Made by a program: the position numbers and the translations under genes | Source: Saccoglossus kowalevskii | Taxonomy: Eukaryota; Hemichordata; Enteropneusta; Harrimaniidae | Length of the DNA stretch: 64,000 nt | Direction: 5' to 3' | Assembly: GCF_000003605.2 (NCBI RefSeq) | Contig: NW_003109083.1 | Span: 358,237-422,236 of the forward strand | The notes under the pieces: generated by a model | The model's database searches: none | The model's input: the letters and a program-made list of their open reading frames with translations, nothing else | What the model was told of the DNA's origin: nothing | Part shown: piece by piece, positions 40,701 through 52,204 of the stretch | Numbering within the stretch: position 1 is the stretch's first letter | How the letters are laid out: each line of letters opens with the position of its first letter

Positions 40701-43700
40701 CGCTCTTTGGCAGGGGTATGGATGACTCCAGGCTGGTCTCACGTTCTTATGTTTTATTTCATTTAATCTCGTCTTTCCTTGATGATCCAAATTGACTACA
40801 CACTCACCTCCTAGATCTTGCAGACTATATTATCTTCAGATTCAGATCAAAGATATTTATCCGATGATCACTTTGAATATAACGTTCACCTACCACCTTT
40901 TATTATACAACTGTTCAAGATGCCCATATTGCAGCCATGCATAGCCTAATAAAAGGTGTAATGGTTTCATGGCGCATGTCATTTGTAAAAAAGTGTCATT
41001 ATGTAATTCCCCCAGAAAGAAATTTGCGCAGTGCTGTTTGTAATACAATATTCAACTGATGCATAGCATATCACAAACGCCCTTACTGATTAACCGTATG
41101 ACATACAACGACTCATTATAAATATTTAAATGCTTTCAGCCCAAGTGGGGCATTGGCGTTATAAAACTGTTGTCGGTGCATTTACTATGTATTTAACAAT
41201 TCTGAATTGGCTGCTGTTTATAAGGGCAGTGACAGGTAAAAGTCACTCAATGACAGTGATACACATTTTCCCAGAAACACGGTATTTCCAGATAGTGTGA
41301 AATAAGTCGCAAAAATGTCCAATACATGAAACGTAACAGCATCTGTTGTTGTGTGTTGTCTGTGAGACGTTAGTTTATGCCTACAGTCACTGATTTATGA
41401 CATCTTTCATCATCAACAGTTTCATTTTCATGTATACGTGTGCTTTTACGTTATAGCTATTTCGATATATATAATGTTACACGCACGATTTGTCAGTCAT
41501 GGAATACAAAGAGATGACAGTAGGCATTAATTACATTGATGCATTATCCAATAAATGCAGGCAATGAATCAATTCTCCATTATAAAATGAATTCTAGACG
41601 TGGAATAGTTCATCTCTCGGGGTCAAATAATTGTTTATCTTCATCTAATGGTGACATTGTCATCAATTGTTGTCTCATAAAAGATGTATTATCTTGCTCG
41701 ATAAACGCTGGATAGATTATACTCTCATTTGCAGTTTTGGACTCAACGCATGTGGAGCTACGCTCTCAGTAAGTGTGACATTCAGAAAGTGTGTAAGTTA
41801 ATCCTATAATATAGACTATTATTATACATCTAAGACTAAAAACTAATATTATTTTACGTCAGTAAACATGTTGATTTGTTTGATACATATTTGAACTCGT
41901 TATAACGTTCATATTTTCTCTTATTTAAGGGTCACCAACATTCAACCTACGTAATCCTAAAAAACGTTCCTTTCTTCATACCAAATGCTTCAGCGCTACA
42001 GCACAAAACGAAAATGAAAATTCAATATTGTTGCTGGCATTTTGTATTGTAATAATAAGCAGGAGCGAATTTTGCAATGTAAGCACTCGGTGGTCACTGT
42101 ACTGTCTTCGTGCGTATATTTTGTTTGTATAACGTTATTGTAGTTTGTAGTAATAATTTGTAACTAACTTTGTTTGAATAACCTCTATTTGGATGCAATA
42201 TGTTTAACAGCGCAGCTCAGTTGATGTTCCTTGCGTGAAAATTATTAATATAGTGATATGTGCATAACTAATTACACAGAGCTTTAAAACATTGGAAACC
42301 GTTCGTTTATTCAGTAAAACTAAATAATGCTTACAATAAGACGCAATTTTTATCGCTACTTTATTTGACTTGAGTGCTTTATAGTTAAAAGAGTATTTAA
42401 CAAATCATGAATGATTTACACTAGCTATTTTTATTCAATAACACCATTGGACTATTTGTGTGAACATTTACAAAGTTTGAAATGCGGCCAGATTTAAAAA
42501 CTGTGTTTATATTCTTAAGAAAATGAGACAACTTGTGTATGCAGGGTTCCATTTCTATGATTTCAACGTGTCGGAGGGTGTACCGTTCAACTAGAAATAT
42601 ATTTTGAAAAGTTTGATTCCAATTAGGTTTTTCGGGTATAACATAATTAACACGATGTACCATGATATTTTGAAAAGAGATACGCCATCAACAAATGTTC
42701 TTTGGTATCTAAAAATATACGAACAGGAACAAAATGCAACATTACAGTAAAATTAAAGTAAATTTAAAAAGTGATGTCTAATTATTAACGTTAAAAATAG
42801 CATAATTGAGAATATGGTTCCAACTGGATAAAAGTGACATTGATTAATCGTATTAAGTGAGATCGAATGTCAATAATGATAACATGGATAGTATGCCCCA
42901 CTATGCAAACATGTTCTCTGTGGTGACGCTACCTACTCGTTCTCAAGCAATTACGTCTTAATACTCTCACATATAGACCACAGTCTCATCCAATTCGTTT
43001 ATTTTCCCATCTCCACCAGACCAACCCATAAGCATCTTAGTCATGATTTATCTATCATCTTTTGTTCCATTCCATTCCTTTCCCATGCCTTCCATTTTTG
43101 TTTATCCACTTCATAGGCGAAGGTTAATTTGATTGTTCCTTTTTCCCATTTACCATGTTTCGACTGGAACAGGGGAGTGTATTCTACTTTATTAACACTA
43201 AATTATTCAAGTGTATTTTACCTTACTTACTTACGCTAAATTATTAACGCAGCTAAAAGCGGATATCCATCAGCACTTCCCATTATCGAAATGAAGTTCC
43301 ATATTAACACAATTACCCACTCTGATCAAACATATCAATTTATCTTCGTTATGAAATGTAAAAACTACGCAGTTTGTAATTTTGAAGTCTATTAATCTAT
43401 TGGTTACCGTCATATCCCTCATATAAATAAATCTGTAAATGGCCATGTTCCTCATTAGTAGTTTCAATTTCAGTTTGGTTTTGACACAATGTCTCAGTAG
43501 TAATGCAGAATCTGATCCTATCATGTATTGCCAGTGCTATTATGTTTGTCGCTCATGTAGTTGCTGCCTGTTCTTCTCAGTTCACTTGTAAATTTGATTT
43601 GTTATTGTGGTCGTTTGTATTTAACTTATTGTAAGCATGCTTTAGATGAAACGATACTGAATATTTCTCAAAAGCAATGAGGGAAGGAGCTCCCGAATAT

Positions 43701-43741
43701 AATATTGGGGCCAGCGAACTACTGATTTCAAAACGTAATTG
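37783..43741. other. AT-rich stretch, 5' flank of the receptor gene
   Basis: No exon recognised with confidence. The receptor's signal-peptide exon and promoter could lie here. The interval 39,014-39,356 is open on both strands: on minus a 95-codon frame begins with a signal-peptide-like hydrophobic stretch (MRLFGLLSLICITSNAVS), on plus a 64-codon frame. Neither resembles a known family. A short signal-like frame ending at a GTAAAA donor lies at 41,187-41,235, but its phase does not fit the next known exon. Confidence 0.45.
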
Positions 43742-43808
43742 CGTACGTCCGGTAGCTGCTCGGCGATATGGTACTGTACGCGATCGTCGGTTTGAGTCAC
43801 GCACGCAA
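43742..43808 (+). repeat. Degenerate tRNA-like module
   Basis: CGGTAGCTGCTCGGCGATAT followed by TGTACGCGATCGTCGG and a B-box-like GGTTTGAGTCACG. Spacing suits a tRNA-derived SINE head, but both boxes have mismatches, so this is tentative. Confidence 0.35.
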
Positions 43809-46677
43809 CATGTTTACTTCCATTAAACATAGTATATAACATGCAGTGTATTCAGTATTATTTTAACACTGCTCAATGGTCAATGCGTTCAACTTACATG
43901 TTTGAATCAATGACTGGTTGGCGCCAGTAGTTACCCGTGCCTCTAAATTTTATATATCTGAACTAGTTGGACACATTAAGTTGGGAACATTCTACGCACA
44001 TCAATCGAGTACTTCGACATACGCTGAAAATCAAGTCAACGGCATTTGAATTTCCCATGATTTGCATCCCGTCATGGCCTAACATTCAATATGCTATAGC
44101 AAAAGAGACGTTCAAATGCGTTAATTGTGTTTATGCAGTAGTATATTATATTTGACACCTGTACAGCATTCGATTATTGCAAAAATATATACATAACAAC
44201 AACACGGAAAGTATTTGTTCCTAGATTATTGTTTAAACATTATTTCACTTTTATTCGAAATGTATTAATTCTTGCTCGTCTTTTGTAGAATCTGCATCTT
44301 ACCTTTTACTTGAGTGCAAATTTCTAACTTGGCGGGCATGTTTGAAAGAAAAGCCCATAGCAAGAAAGTTACACTATTTTTAACCATTGTGTTCAGTTTT
44401 TGACTGAAAACACTGTGTGGCTAGGTCAGGGAGAAGCATATTGATTATAACGCAAAGTAAGCCCTCAGATGGAACGTGTTGGGGTTACGACTAATGTACT
44501 GCCTTCTAGTACACTGAATATCTTTACGTAACCACTTTTTGGCTGACACGTGTATGTTTAATATTGGCATTAACGAGCATTAGTGAACATTAATTATATG
44601 GTGAGATATACACAACTATTCACACTACGCGTCGATCCATACTTAACTCTAGCTACATTGTTTTCGTGTATACTTTGCGATATTCTCCTACTAACCTCAT
44701 TTTATAAGTCGGTTCACTTTCAAACGCTCCAAAAGCTTTCCAATGTTAAGAAATAACCATATATTTATACAACTTGTTAACTTTTTTTTGATCATGGTCA
44801 CTTCGCTAATCATTTCTTCTGAATGAAAACTTGCCGGAAATGAAATGTAACACACACGTTTCTGGTCTAATTGTCATCGGTGTGTGACGTGGGTCAACTA
44901 TAAATAGTTTATTGGTCATATATTGCTTGACAATTAATTCCCTGGAGATTACACTGATTCGCCTTCATGTCTTATATACAGTCGCTCTACAATACTTTGT
45001 TGATGTCCCTAATAAACATTACTATTCACGTTTATTTACATGCAAATGTGTAGGCATGGTTGACAGGAAGATATGTCGTCACAATCTCGCATGCATGTAC
45101 ATTACGCCCGCTTCCGTACATTGTCGTGTCTTTATATAAGAGTATCCCCAAGACTTTATTCAGAGCTATAATAACATGCCGGTTGAAATATACACAATAA
45201 TCTAAATTCGACGAATAATGTATTTAATTGTCTAGCACAGGAAGTAGCATTGGTTATTATTGACAATCCTTTCTATATAGTATAATGTACGAAGAAGCAT
45301 TACTAGTAGGAAATGTTGAGGGGAACGTACTTCCATGTTGTAACAAACACGCTACAAATTAAATGATTGAGCCTAACAATTATCTGTATATCTGAATTCG
45401 TACATAAGGTTACCGAATTAGAATCATTGTCCATCTTTGGTTTGCTGGCTTGTGATTAACGGCAATGTTTGATATATTTGAATTTAGTTACTTGTGGGGT
45501 TGCTTGACTTGTGTCAACACTTGACATAGCTAGTACAACACCATTTTACATCAGCAACATGAGTCGATAGTATAAAAGTACTATTCAGTAGAAAACATAA
45601 TTTATCATTTACACAATATAATATTACTCAATACGACTACATAGAAGACCATGTAATCAGTTGAAACGACCTTCTTGATAACGAGACCATAGTTTCAAGT
45701 TCCAATATATACTTAATACATTAAAACATAAGCATGCGATACAATGCAAATACAGTTTTAAAATAACACACACAGAACGTAAATTGCTCGACGTTATTTC
45801 ATCTTTATAATTCGTCTGCGAATTGTGCCTTCGAAGCCTGTAATGTGTATTGTACTCATTTATCCTACAGCTAAATATACACTGGCTGGTCATCGACATC
45901 GGTTTTTGCATTTAATAATATCCTTAAACAATCTGATTGTGTATTCTGGTAACTTGATAAATCCTGATGATACGATGGTTGGTGTGATTATTGCCATGTG
46001 CCAACTACATTAACATATCATAGTATAAATCCCTAATCACATGCAATACTATTTTTTACTGTTTACAACACAACAACTGTATATCACAATTCTAGAATCC
46101 CATGTCATTTTAAGACCCCCCCTTTTGGATATGGTCTGAAAATCCATTGACACAAATTACGTTATACAAAGGCTTCACAATTCCAATTAAATTTCAATAA
46201 CGTCTATAAAAGCTTGTGTCAAGCGTAGTTTATATCGAACGACCTTCACTGCGCAACTGTATCCAATAACATTTAGGTTATTTAAACCTCAACGGCTTGT
46301 TTGCTATACAGCATATTTGGTACAATATTGTATTACTATTGGATTATTATATTCAGCGGAAAATAGCCATATGAATCATTTATTGTTGATTGTGTCGGAT
46401 CTAGAAGTATATACAATTATTGAGACTCGTTGTATTGTAAAACAGATGGGAATCCAGTTAGTATTTCCAACGCATACGTTCGTCCGCTTTTCTTTGATTT
46501 GATAATTCAATACACGGCAGTTAAACATTTATTACGTCGTATAGGCCTATTATTGGTACAGCTTTAATGGCATATAACGCATTTGCATATACATTCTATG
46601 GTGACGAATTACAATATGCTGATTTGTTTCAAAAATTATAAATCATTACATTAGTATTTCAATCGTTTATTTTTCAG
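43809..46677. other. AT-rich stretch upstream of the first recognised receptor exon
   Basis: Presumed intron or 5' flank of the channel gene. No signal-peptide exon with a phase-2 donor could be identified by eye. Confidence 0.5.
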
Positions 46678-46787
46678 TTCTGAACGTCCAAGTTTTCTTG
46701 CTCCTTGCGAAAACAACGACCTCAATTCAATGTTCTCTGATAATCGCTGGCGAAGTTATGACCACCGTCTTCGACCGAATTTCATGG
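46678..46787 (+). CDS. Channel subunit: N-terminal extracellular exon
   Basis: Acceptor TTTATTTTTCAG, donor GTACGT. It enters with one base of a split codon and ends in phase 1 after 36 whole codons. Residues 1-36 include SYDHRLRPNFMG, the conserved start of the ligand-binding domain just before the first beta strand. The preceding exon, which should encode the signal peptide and end with two bases of a codon, is not found. Confidence 0.9.
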
Positions 46788-46970
46788 GTACGTAGATGTT
46801 TATACTTTTTCTGGTTCATATATGTGTTACCAATTATATGTATATCGATGTATTTGTGAATTTGGGCTATAATGTGTAATTTTGTTGGGATTATGCATGA
46901 CTTGTGGTGAAAATTTGAAATATTATTGCGGGCCGCATTAATTCGGAAAAGCATATTCAAAATCGTTAGA
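46788..46970 (+). other. Intron 1, first part
   Basis: Intronic sequence leading to the MITE-like element; nothing else recognised. The intron continues to 48,567 and also holds a fold-back repeat copy. Confidence 0.7.
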
Positions 46971-47174
46971 TACTGTAAAATTTTCACTGGGTTTAAATTT
47001 CAATGATTTACCATTTCAGGCATATTCAGTGGGTTTTACATTCACGGTTTCGTCATTTAGATAATGTGTTCTATGGTAAATTTTACATATTCACTGGGTT
47101 TTAATTTAGCGCATTTTCCAGTCAGCGAAATAAGCTAAATTAAAACCCAGTGAATAATTACCCCCTTTACAGTA
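46971..47174. mobile_element. MITE-like element, copy 2, inside the first recognised receptor intron
   Basis: Starts TACTGTAAAATTTTCAC and ends CCCTTTACAGTA, with the same TA-CTGTAAA ends as the copy at 6,135. Shared interior blocks include CATATTCAGTGGGTTTTA, TTAGATAATGTGTTCTATG and TAATTTAGCGCATTTTCCAGT. It also has an internal inverted pair around 47,095-47,155 (CACTGGGTTTTAATTTAGC / GCTAAATTAAAACCCAGTG), so it can fold on itself. Confidence 0.78.
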
Positions 47175-47282
47175 GGCACATTCAGATATCAAATCGAACG
47201 CGTTTACGTTTCATCTTAAATATCGTTAGATCTAAAAGACACCGCTGTAAAGAATAAGTTACAAGCCGGGACATATAATATG

Positions 47283-47655
47283 AGGTTACTACAAGGATAC
47301 CGAAAAGTATGCACGAAGATAGTACAGCAGGAGTGCGCATGTCGATGCGACGGTGTACTGTCTGAGTGCATACTTTTGGGTATTTGCGTAATAACCTTAT
47401 TATTATTATACTTTCCCCCCAAATGATACATCATGAAAACCCCGAAATCCAAAAAGTTCAGAACAAAATCAGCAAACTTCTTTGTGTGGAGTCCGGTTAA
47501 ACCCTGTTGGCTGCCATGTTTGTTTTTTATTATTAGATGACGCTTACGCGCGTAATCATTCGATATCTGGAATTCGCAATCTCTAATATGGTAAAATACC
47601 CCGTAAAAAACGCAAAATTACGGCACGTTGTAATTTATGGCGTTACGGCGACAGG
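47283..47655 (+). repeat. Fold-back repeat family, best-preserved copy (intron 1)
   Basis: A hairpin comes first: arms 47,283-47,326 and 47,354-47,397, 44 bases each, about 80% complementary (35 of 44), with a 27-base loop. The longest matched block includes AAAAGTATGCAC. A body follows with TATTATTATACTTTCC, CATCATGA, CAAACTTCTTTGTGTGGAGT, CCGGTTAAACCCTG, ACGCGCGTAATCATTCG and GCAAAATTACGGCACG, ending TTATGGCGTTACGGCGACAG. No coding capacity. The body is shared with 33,301-33,523 (inverted) and 51,848-52,204. Confidence 0.82.
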
Positions 47656-48567
47656 TGAAAAATAATAAATAATTAAATAAGCCTGTGAGGGTAATATCAC
47701 GACTTGTTGCCTGTCCAAGGAATTGTAGTCATGACCATAATATTGCTGACTAACAGTCAGAGGGCAGACAACGAACGACCATGTGTTATTTATTTTATCC
47801 CAGACTTCATCGAACAGACTTCCCAGCACGCACATTTATATCTGCCATACATTTCTCGCACCCGTTCTCTCACAAAATAACAAAATAACACGTATATTTG
47901 AAGTATGCAATATTTTATTCTATGTTTTATAAAAGTGGTACATTACTCAATAGCATACATACATTGTTTGCTGTGGCGGCTTCACCGTACATTATGGCTC
48001 TAAATATCAAAACGGTGTATCTTACTTAATTATTTCCATTCTGGCACATTCGCTGTCGACAATTTGTTATGCGCAATAGTTTCAGTGACGTCATTCATCC
48101 GATATACACATGTACTATCCGCTTGGCGGGCAATATACCATGTAATATCCATTGTTATTCAGTGTCATGTGACCGAGTCTCAACCTATCACAGCACGCGT
48201 AACAACACTGAGATGTGATATCACAGGATTATTGAGTGGAACATATTAACAACGTAGATCTTCGTCGCTGTACTACATATTATGATGCGACTTACGTATT
48301 ATATACTGCTTTGCATGCTATAAAATACAATAATACAAAATTACTGTTGTATCTGGTATTATGATGTTATATATTATTATAGGTATTTAAATCGGCTTAA
48401 TAGATGTTGAAAGCCGATTGCATTGATTAAATGTAAACACACATATAGATGTAATCTTAAAGTTTGTGTAGTCGGGCAGACAATGTGACGACCTGATTTA
48501 CGAGGTACTAAAACGTGCATTGTGCCTCTGATAACTGTAATATTTTCTCAATGTTTTTTCCCTCCAG
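47656..48567 (+). other. Intron 1, remainder
   Basis: AT-rich, nothing recognised apart from the splice acceptor at its end. Confidence 0.7.
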
Positions 48568-48635
48568 GTTCACCTGTGGTGGTTACGTGCTTTGTATGGA
48601 TCAGTAGCTTACATTCAGTATCGGAAATCACAATG
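48568..48635 (+). CDS. Channel subunit: 68-bp exon, first beta strands
   Basis: Acceptor TTTTTTCCCTCCAG, donor GTAAGC. Completes Gly37, then 22 codons: SPVVVTCFVWISS, then LHSVSEITM. This corresponds to the PPV.V...(I/V).S...(S/A)E..M stretch of glycine/GABA receptors. The 68-bp length and phases equal those I recall for the matching vertebrate exon. Confidence 0.95.
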
Positions 48636-48917
48636 GTAAGCTATTAATATGCAATCTAGCCACATGGAATATTTGAATGGCATGGTACAAAGCGCCATCT
48701 ACAAAACCAATGTTCTTTACTAGAAATAGTATTTGTCAGAATAATGAAGTAATTTCATAGACGATTACAACCTTGACCCTTGAACATCATCCAATATTCA
48801 AATGATACCATTTAAATATAAATTACTGAAATTCTGTCATATATTCAAAGTCATTCAATTTGTCAATGTCATATTATTGGCTTACAATAAGTTTTTAATT
48901 TATTAAAATCGCTGTAG

Positions 48918-49141
48918 GATTATGGTGTTACAATGTTCTTGATAGAACGATGGACAGATCCACGACTAGAGTTCAATGGCACGGAAGCAATTGATTTACA
49001 CTCGCAGTCAAACCTTATTGATAATATCTGGACACCCGATCTCTACTTTGTAAATGAGAAAGAGGGGCGGTTCCATACAGTTACAGTAGATAATAAACAG
49101 ATACGCATTTATCCCAATGGAACAATCATATATGATATAAG
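48918..49141 (+). CDS. Channel subunit: 224-bp exon with loops D, A and E
   Basis: Acceptor ATCGCTGTAG, donor GTGAGC, 74 codons plus two bases. Contains loop D (FLIERWTDPRL, 66-76), loop A (IWTPDLYFVNEKEG, 96-109) and loop E (IRIYPNGTIIYDIR, 121-134). Ile68 stands where glycine receptor alpha has Arg65, and Asp132 where it has Ser129. Arg110 replaces the first His of the glycine receptor zinc-binding HFH. Sequons at Asn79 and Asn126. The Met near its start (48,933) is internal. Confidence 0.96.
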
Positions 49142-49616
49142 GTGAGCTGAATTATTATGAACGGGAAGCAGCTGATTGACTAAGGCCACTGGGAAGGTAG
49201 ACGTTTGACGCTTGGGATACATGTGTCGTAATTGTGGTTGTCTCTGTTCTTTTTTTTTTAATTCTCAGGAAAGCAGTGAAACTATGAAAATCATTAAGTG
49301 CGTACATGTGCAAAATGTACAAATTAGGGAAATTAGGTCTTGTCTTGGATGTAATGTACACCATTGTTTACTGCGAGCTATTCATTTCAAACCGGCATAT
49401 ATCATAATGCTGGAATAGATAATGTACTGTAGAGTCGGAGAGTATGAACCCATAAACTGATTATATTTTAAAGAATATGATATGGTCAAAATAAAGCGCA
49501 TAATAGAATAATGCTAATTTAATCGATACAAAATTATTCGTCTTGAAGAATAAACTGTTGTTGAACTATTCCAATTTACATCTTATTCTACGTATGTTCT
49601 TTTATTAATTATTTAG
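49142..49616 (+). other. Intron 3
   Basis: 475 bp between the loop E and Cys-loop exons; nothing recognised apart from splice sites. Confidence 0.85.
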
Positions 49617-49699
49617 AGTGAGTGTAACATTGTCATGCAGTATGCATCTTCACAAGTTTCCAATGGATAAACAAAGCTGTGGAATGCAAATAGAAACGT
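49617..49699 (+). CDS. Channel subunit: 83-bp Cys-loop exon
   Basis: Acceptor TTAATTATTTAG, donor GTAAGT. Residues 135-161 hold the signature disulfide loop: Cys141 and Cys155 with 13 residues between, including KFPMDKQ. The exon ends with loop B residues Glu160 and Thr161; Phe162 is split across the intron. The 83-bp length matches the vertebrate counterpart as I recall it. Confidence 0.97.
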
Positions 49700-49809
49700 G
49701 TAAGTTAGATTCGGTGTATACTCAATTTATTACCATTCGAATCTTGTGTTAGCTTTCGTATTTGGACATACTGTGATGTTGTGGTCTATTTGTTTTGTTC
49801 TTCCTGTAG

Positions 49810-49944
49810 TTGGTTATACCACAAAAGATGTGATCATACAGTGGGATGAAACTAACCCGGTGTATGTTGCTAAGGATTTAGAATTGCCACAGTTTTCACT
49901 TGGAATCACCAACGTGTCCAGGTGTTATACAAACTACCCCCTAG
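49810..49944 (+). CDS. Channel subunit: 135-bp exon, loops B, F and start of loop C
   Basis: Acceptor TTCTTCCTGTAG, donor GTAAGT; phase 2 in, phase 1 out. Encodes FGYTTKDVIIQW (loop B/beta 8), LELPQFSL, a sequon at Asn196, and Cys200-Tyr-Thr-Asn-Tyr204, the first half of the loop C disulfide. The preceding intron is only 110 bp. Confidence 0.95.
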
Positions 49945-51847
49945 GTAAGTGTCTCTATGGTTTTATTCAGTAAGCTGGTGTCGTTTCATAGTATCAATAC
50001 AACAATCTCTTATAAGTCGCGTCCCCTAGCAAAGAAGAGTTCATGTAACGTCAATAATATGAATGTAAGTTGTTAAAATAAACAACTCTGTTTGGTTTTA
50101 TAACCTTTCGTCAAATGAAGTGTGACAAAAACTATATGTTTATTGACAGACAACGCCTGACAAAACAATATCAGCGTTGTGAACGACCTCCAACAATCAT
50201 ACGTAACAAATAAGCTAAGACATGATAGTATATCGTTACATTTTGGTCCTAGTTAAGAACAGTTTAATTGCAAATTATGAGTTCATATAACTAGCAAGCT
50301 GATATATTTACTGTAACTTTTATTTGAAAGACGAATGACATATCTTCGGTCTTAAATTGATGAAAGTGGCGCCATTTAATACCCAGCACATATGTATTCC
50401 TGTCTGCTTTTTGCAATATTTGCAACGCTGGATAAACATAAATGGCAAGTTTATAATTGAATAATTGTACAATATAAACAAATTTATGTGTGTATATTTT
50501 ATGTATATATTGCGGATGATTGTAGAGAATGCAACTTCCAAAAACATAAAGAAAATAAGTTATAGATATCTTTTTTAATTATAGAACAATCCCGAAACAG
50601 AACTTACTGTTCAAACATGTTCAGTACATCAGTATTTGTTGTTAGGTTTCACGTCACAATGCCTCAAAGTAAATGATGATTTTGATGATGATGCATAAAC
50701 GTCATGCTACCCTACTTCAGAATAATGTCAACGAACTATTATAACGATATAATTACCTTCCGTCAGTGTAATGGTTTAGTATACACAAAGGCGATATTAA
50801 GTTAGCGGAACGACATTGGGAAGATAGTTATCTGTGTTCTCCCTTGGCAATATATGTGAATGGATTTTAAAGGATGAAAGCACGATGTATTTTAATGTTT
50901 AGCAATAAGCCTCGTAATAATAATAAGGATAGTTAGTTAACATTAAAACAGATGATTAGAATATCTTAATTTTTATCATGTCATACTGTTTTAAAAAGCT
51001 AAAAATCCAGTCCAATTCAATGCACTTGAATACGAATATTTTTGACGGTTGTGCTCTGACGTGATCACGAGATCAAATCCAGAGTTCCATGCTGTAATTT
51101 ATGTATCCTCGTTTTGCTTGTGATTCTATAAAACGCAATCGTATAGCGAGGAAAACTCATCATGAAATCATGTTTTGAGTTCATTTATTCTGTATAATAT
51201 CAAGGATCAATGTAAATCGTATAGTTATGTCATTGGTACGCCAAACAGTGTTCATGCTATTGAATCACTAAGCACACTTACTTTAATCAATGGCTACTGC
51301 TTGATTCAGGCTTATTCCCACACTACTCCCTTCAGGTCACTGCGTATTACATAATTTTAATCGTCAAACAATTAAAATAAACGCATGAAAAAAGAAAACA
51401 TATTGGTATAATTAACCATAATGCATCGGAACAGGCCATTCAGTAACTTGTACGGACTAAATTTGCAAAATCACAGATCGATCTTGAATATACTTTGATA
51501 CATCGAGGTATAATGACTATTATATTACAGCATTGTCAATATCAGTGAATTTTATAACTTCATTGTTTCAGAATATTCGCAATAATGTATCGCATTATTG
51601 AGCTTCAATGGATATGAATACAATATTGTTTTATGTAACGAGTAAAGTAAGGAGAAGGTGTTTAAAAAGAAAAGAAATTCTGAGTTTACAAGTATTCAAT
51701 ACTGAAAATGTCATCAAATATAATAGTACATTGCCAATAATATATCTGATTACAAAATTTAAACAAGAACATTTTTGATATAAACTATTTCAATCACTGC
51801 GCACTTATGTGCGTACCATATGGTATAGAAGACAGTAAGAGTACTAT
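49945..51847 (+). other. Intron 5, first part
   Basis: AT-rich, nothing recognised. This is the longest intron of the gene (4,729 bp in all). Confidence 0.75.
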
Positions 51848-52204
51848 TAGGTTATTACGAGGATAACGACAATTATGAAGACAGAACAGCGGGAGTATCG
51901 ACCGATGCGCAGCGGAGGTCGATGCGACTGCTTACTCTCTTATTATTATACATCTTTTCCTCCTAAGGATACATCATGGGAATGACAAAATACAAAATGT
52001 TTAGAACATATTGAGCGAACTTCTTTGTATGGAGTCCGGTCAAACCCTGGGGCTGCCTTGTTTGTTTTCATTATTAGAGGACACTTACGCGCGTAATCGT
52101 TCCATATTTGCAATTCGCATTTCTTAATATGGTATGATGAAAATACCCTGTAAAATACCGCAAAATTACGGCACGCTGTAACTTATGGCGTTACGGTGAC
52201 AGAT
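51848..52204 (+). repeat. Fold-back repeat family, copy in intron 5
   Basis: Starts AGGTTATTACGAGGATAACG. Its hairpin is partly lost, but the body is nearly collinear with 47,283-47,655: TATTATTATACATCTTTTCC, CATCATGGGAATG, GAACTTCTTTGTATGGAGTC, CCGGTCAAACCCTG, ACGCGCGTAATCG, AAATTACGGCACGCTG, GGCGTTACGGTGACAG. Confidence 0.82.

Noticed and set aside
41187-41235. Short signal-peptide-like frame MYLTILNWLLFIRAVTG ending at a GTAAAA donor
   Set aside because: It ends in phase 1, whereas the next receptor exon needs two bases from its predecessor; direct joining gives the wrong frame.
33343-47452. Similar peptides at 33,343-33,570 (plus) and 47,216-47,452 (minus), hinting at a protein family
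   Set aside because: Similarity extends through non-coding flanks and hairpins, and the third copy at 51.8 kb has stops. It is a DNA repeat.
48933-49145. ORF starting at an internal Met in the 224-bp receptor exon
   Set aside because: The homologous protein continues upstream of this Met through a clear splice acceptor, so it is not a start.
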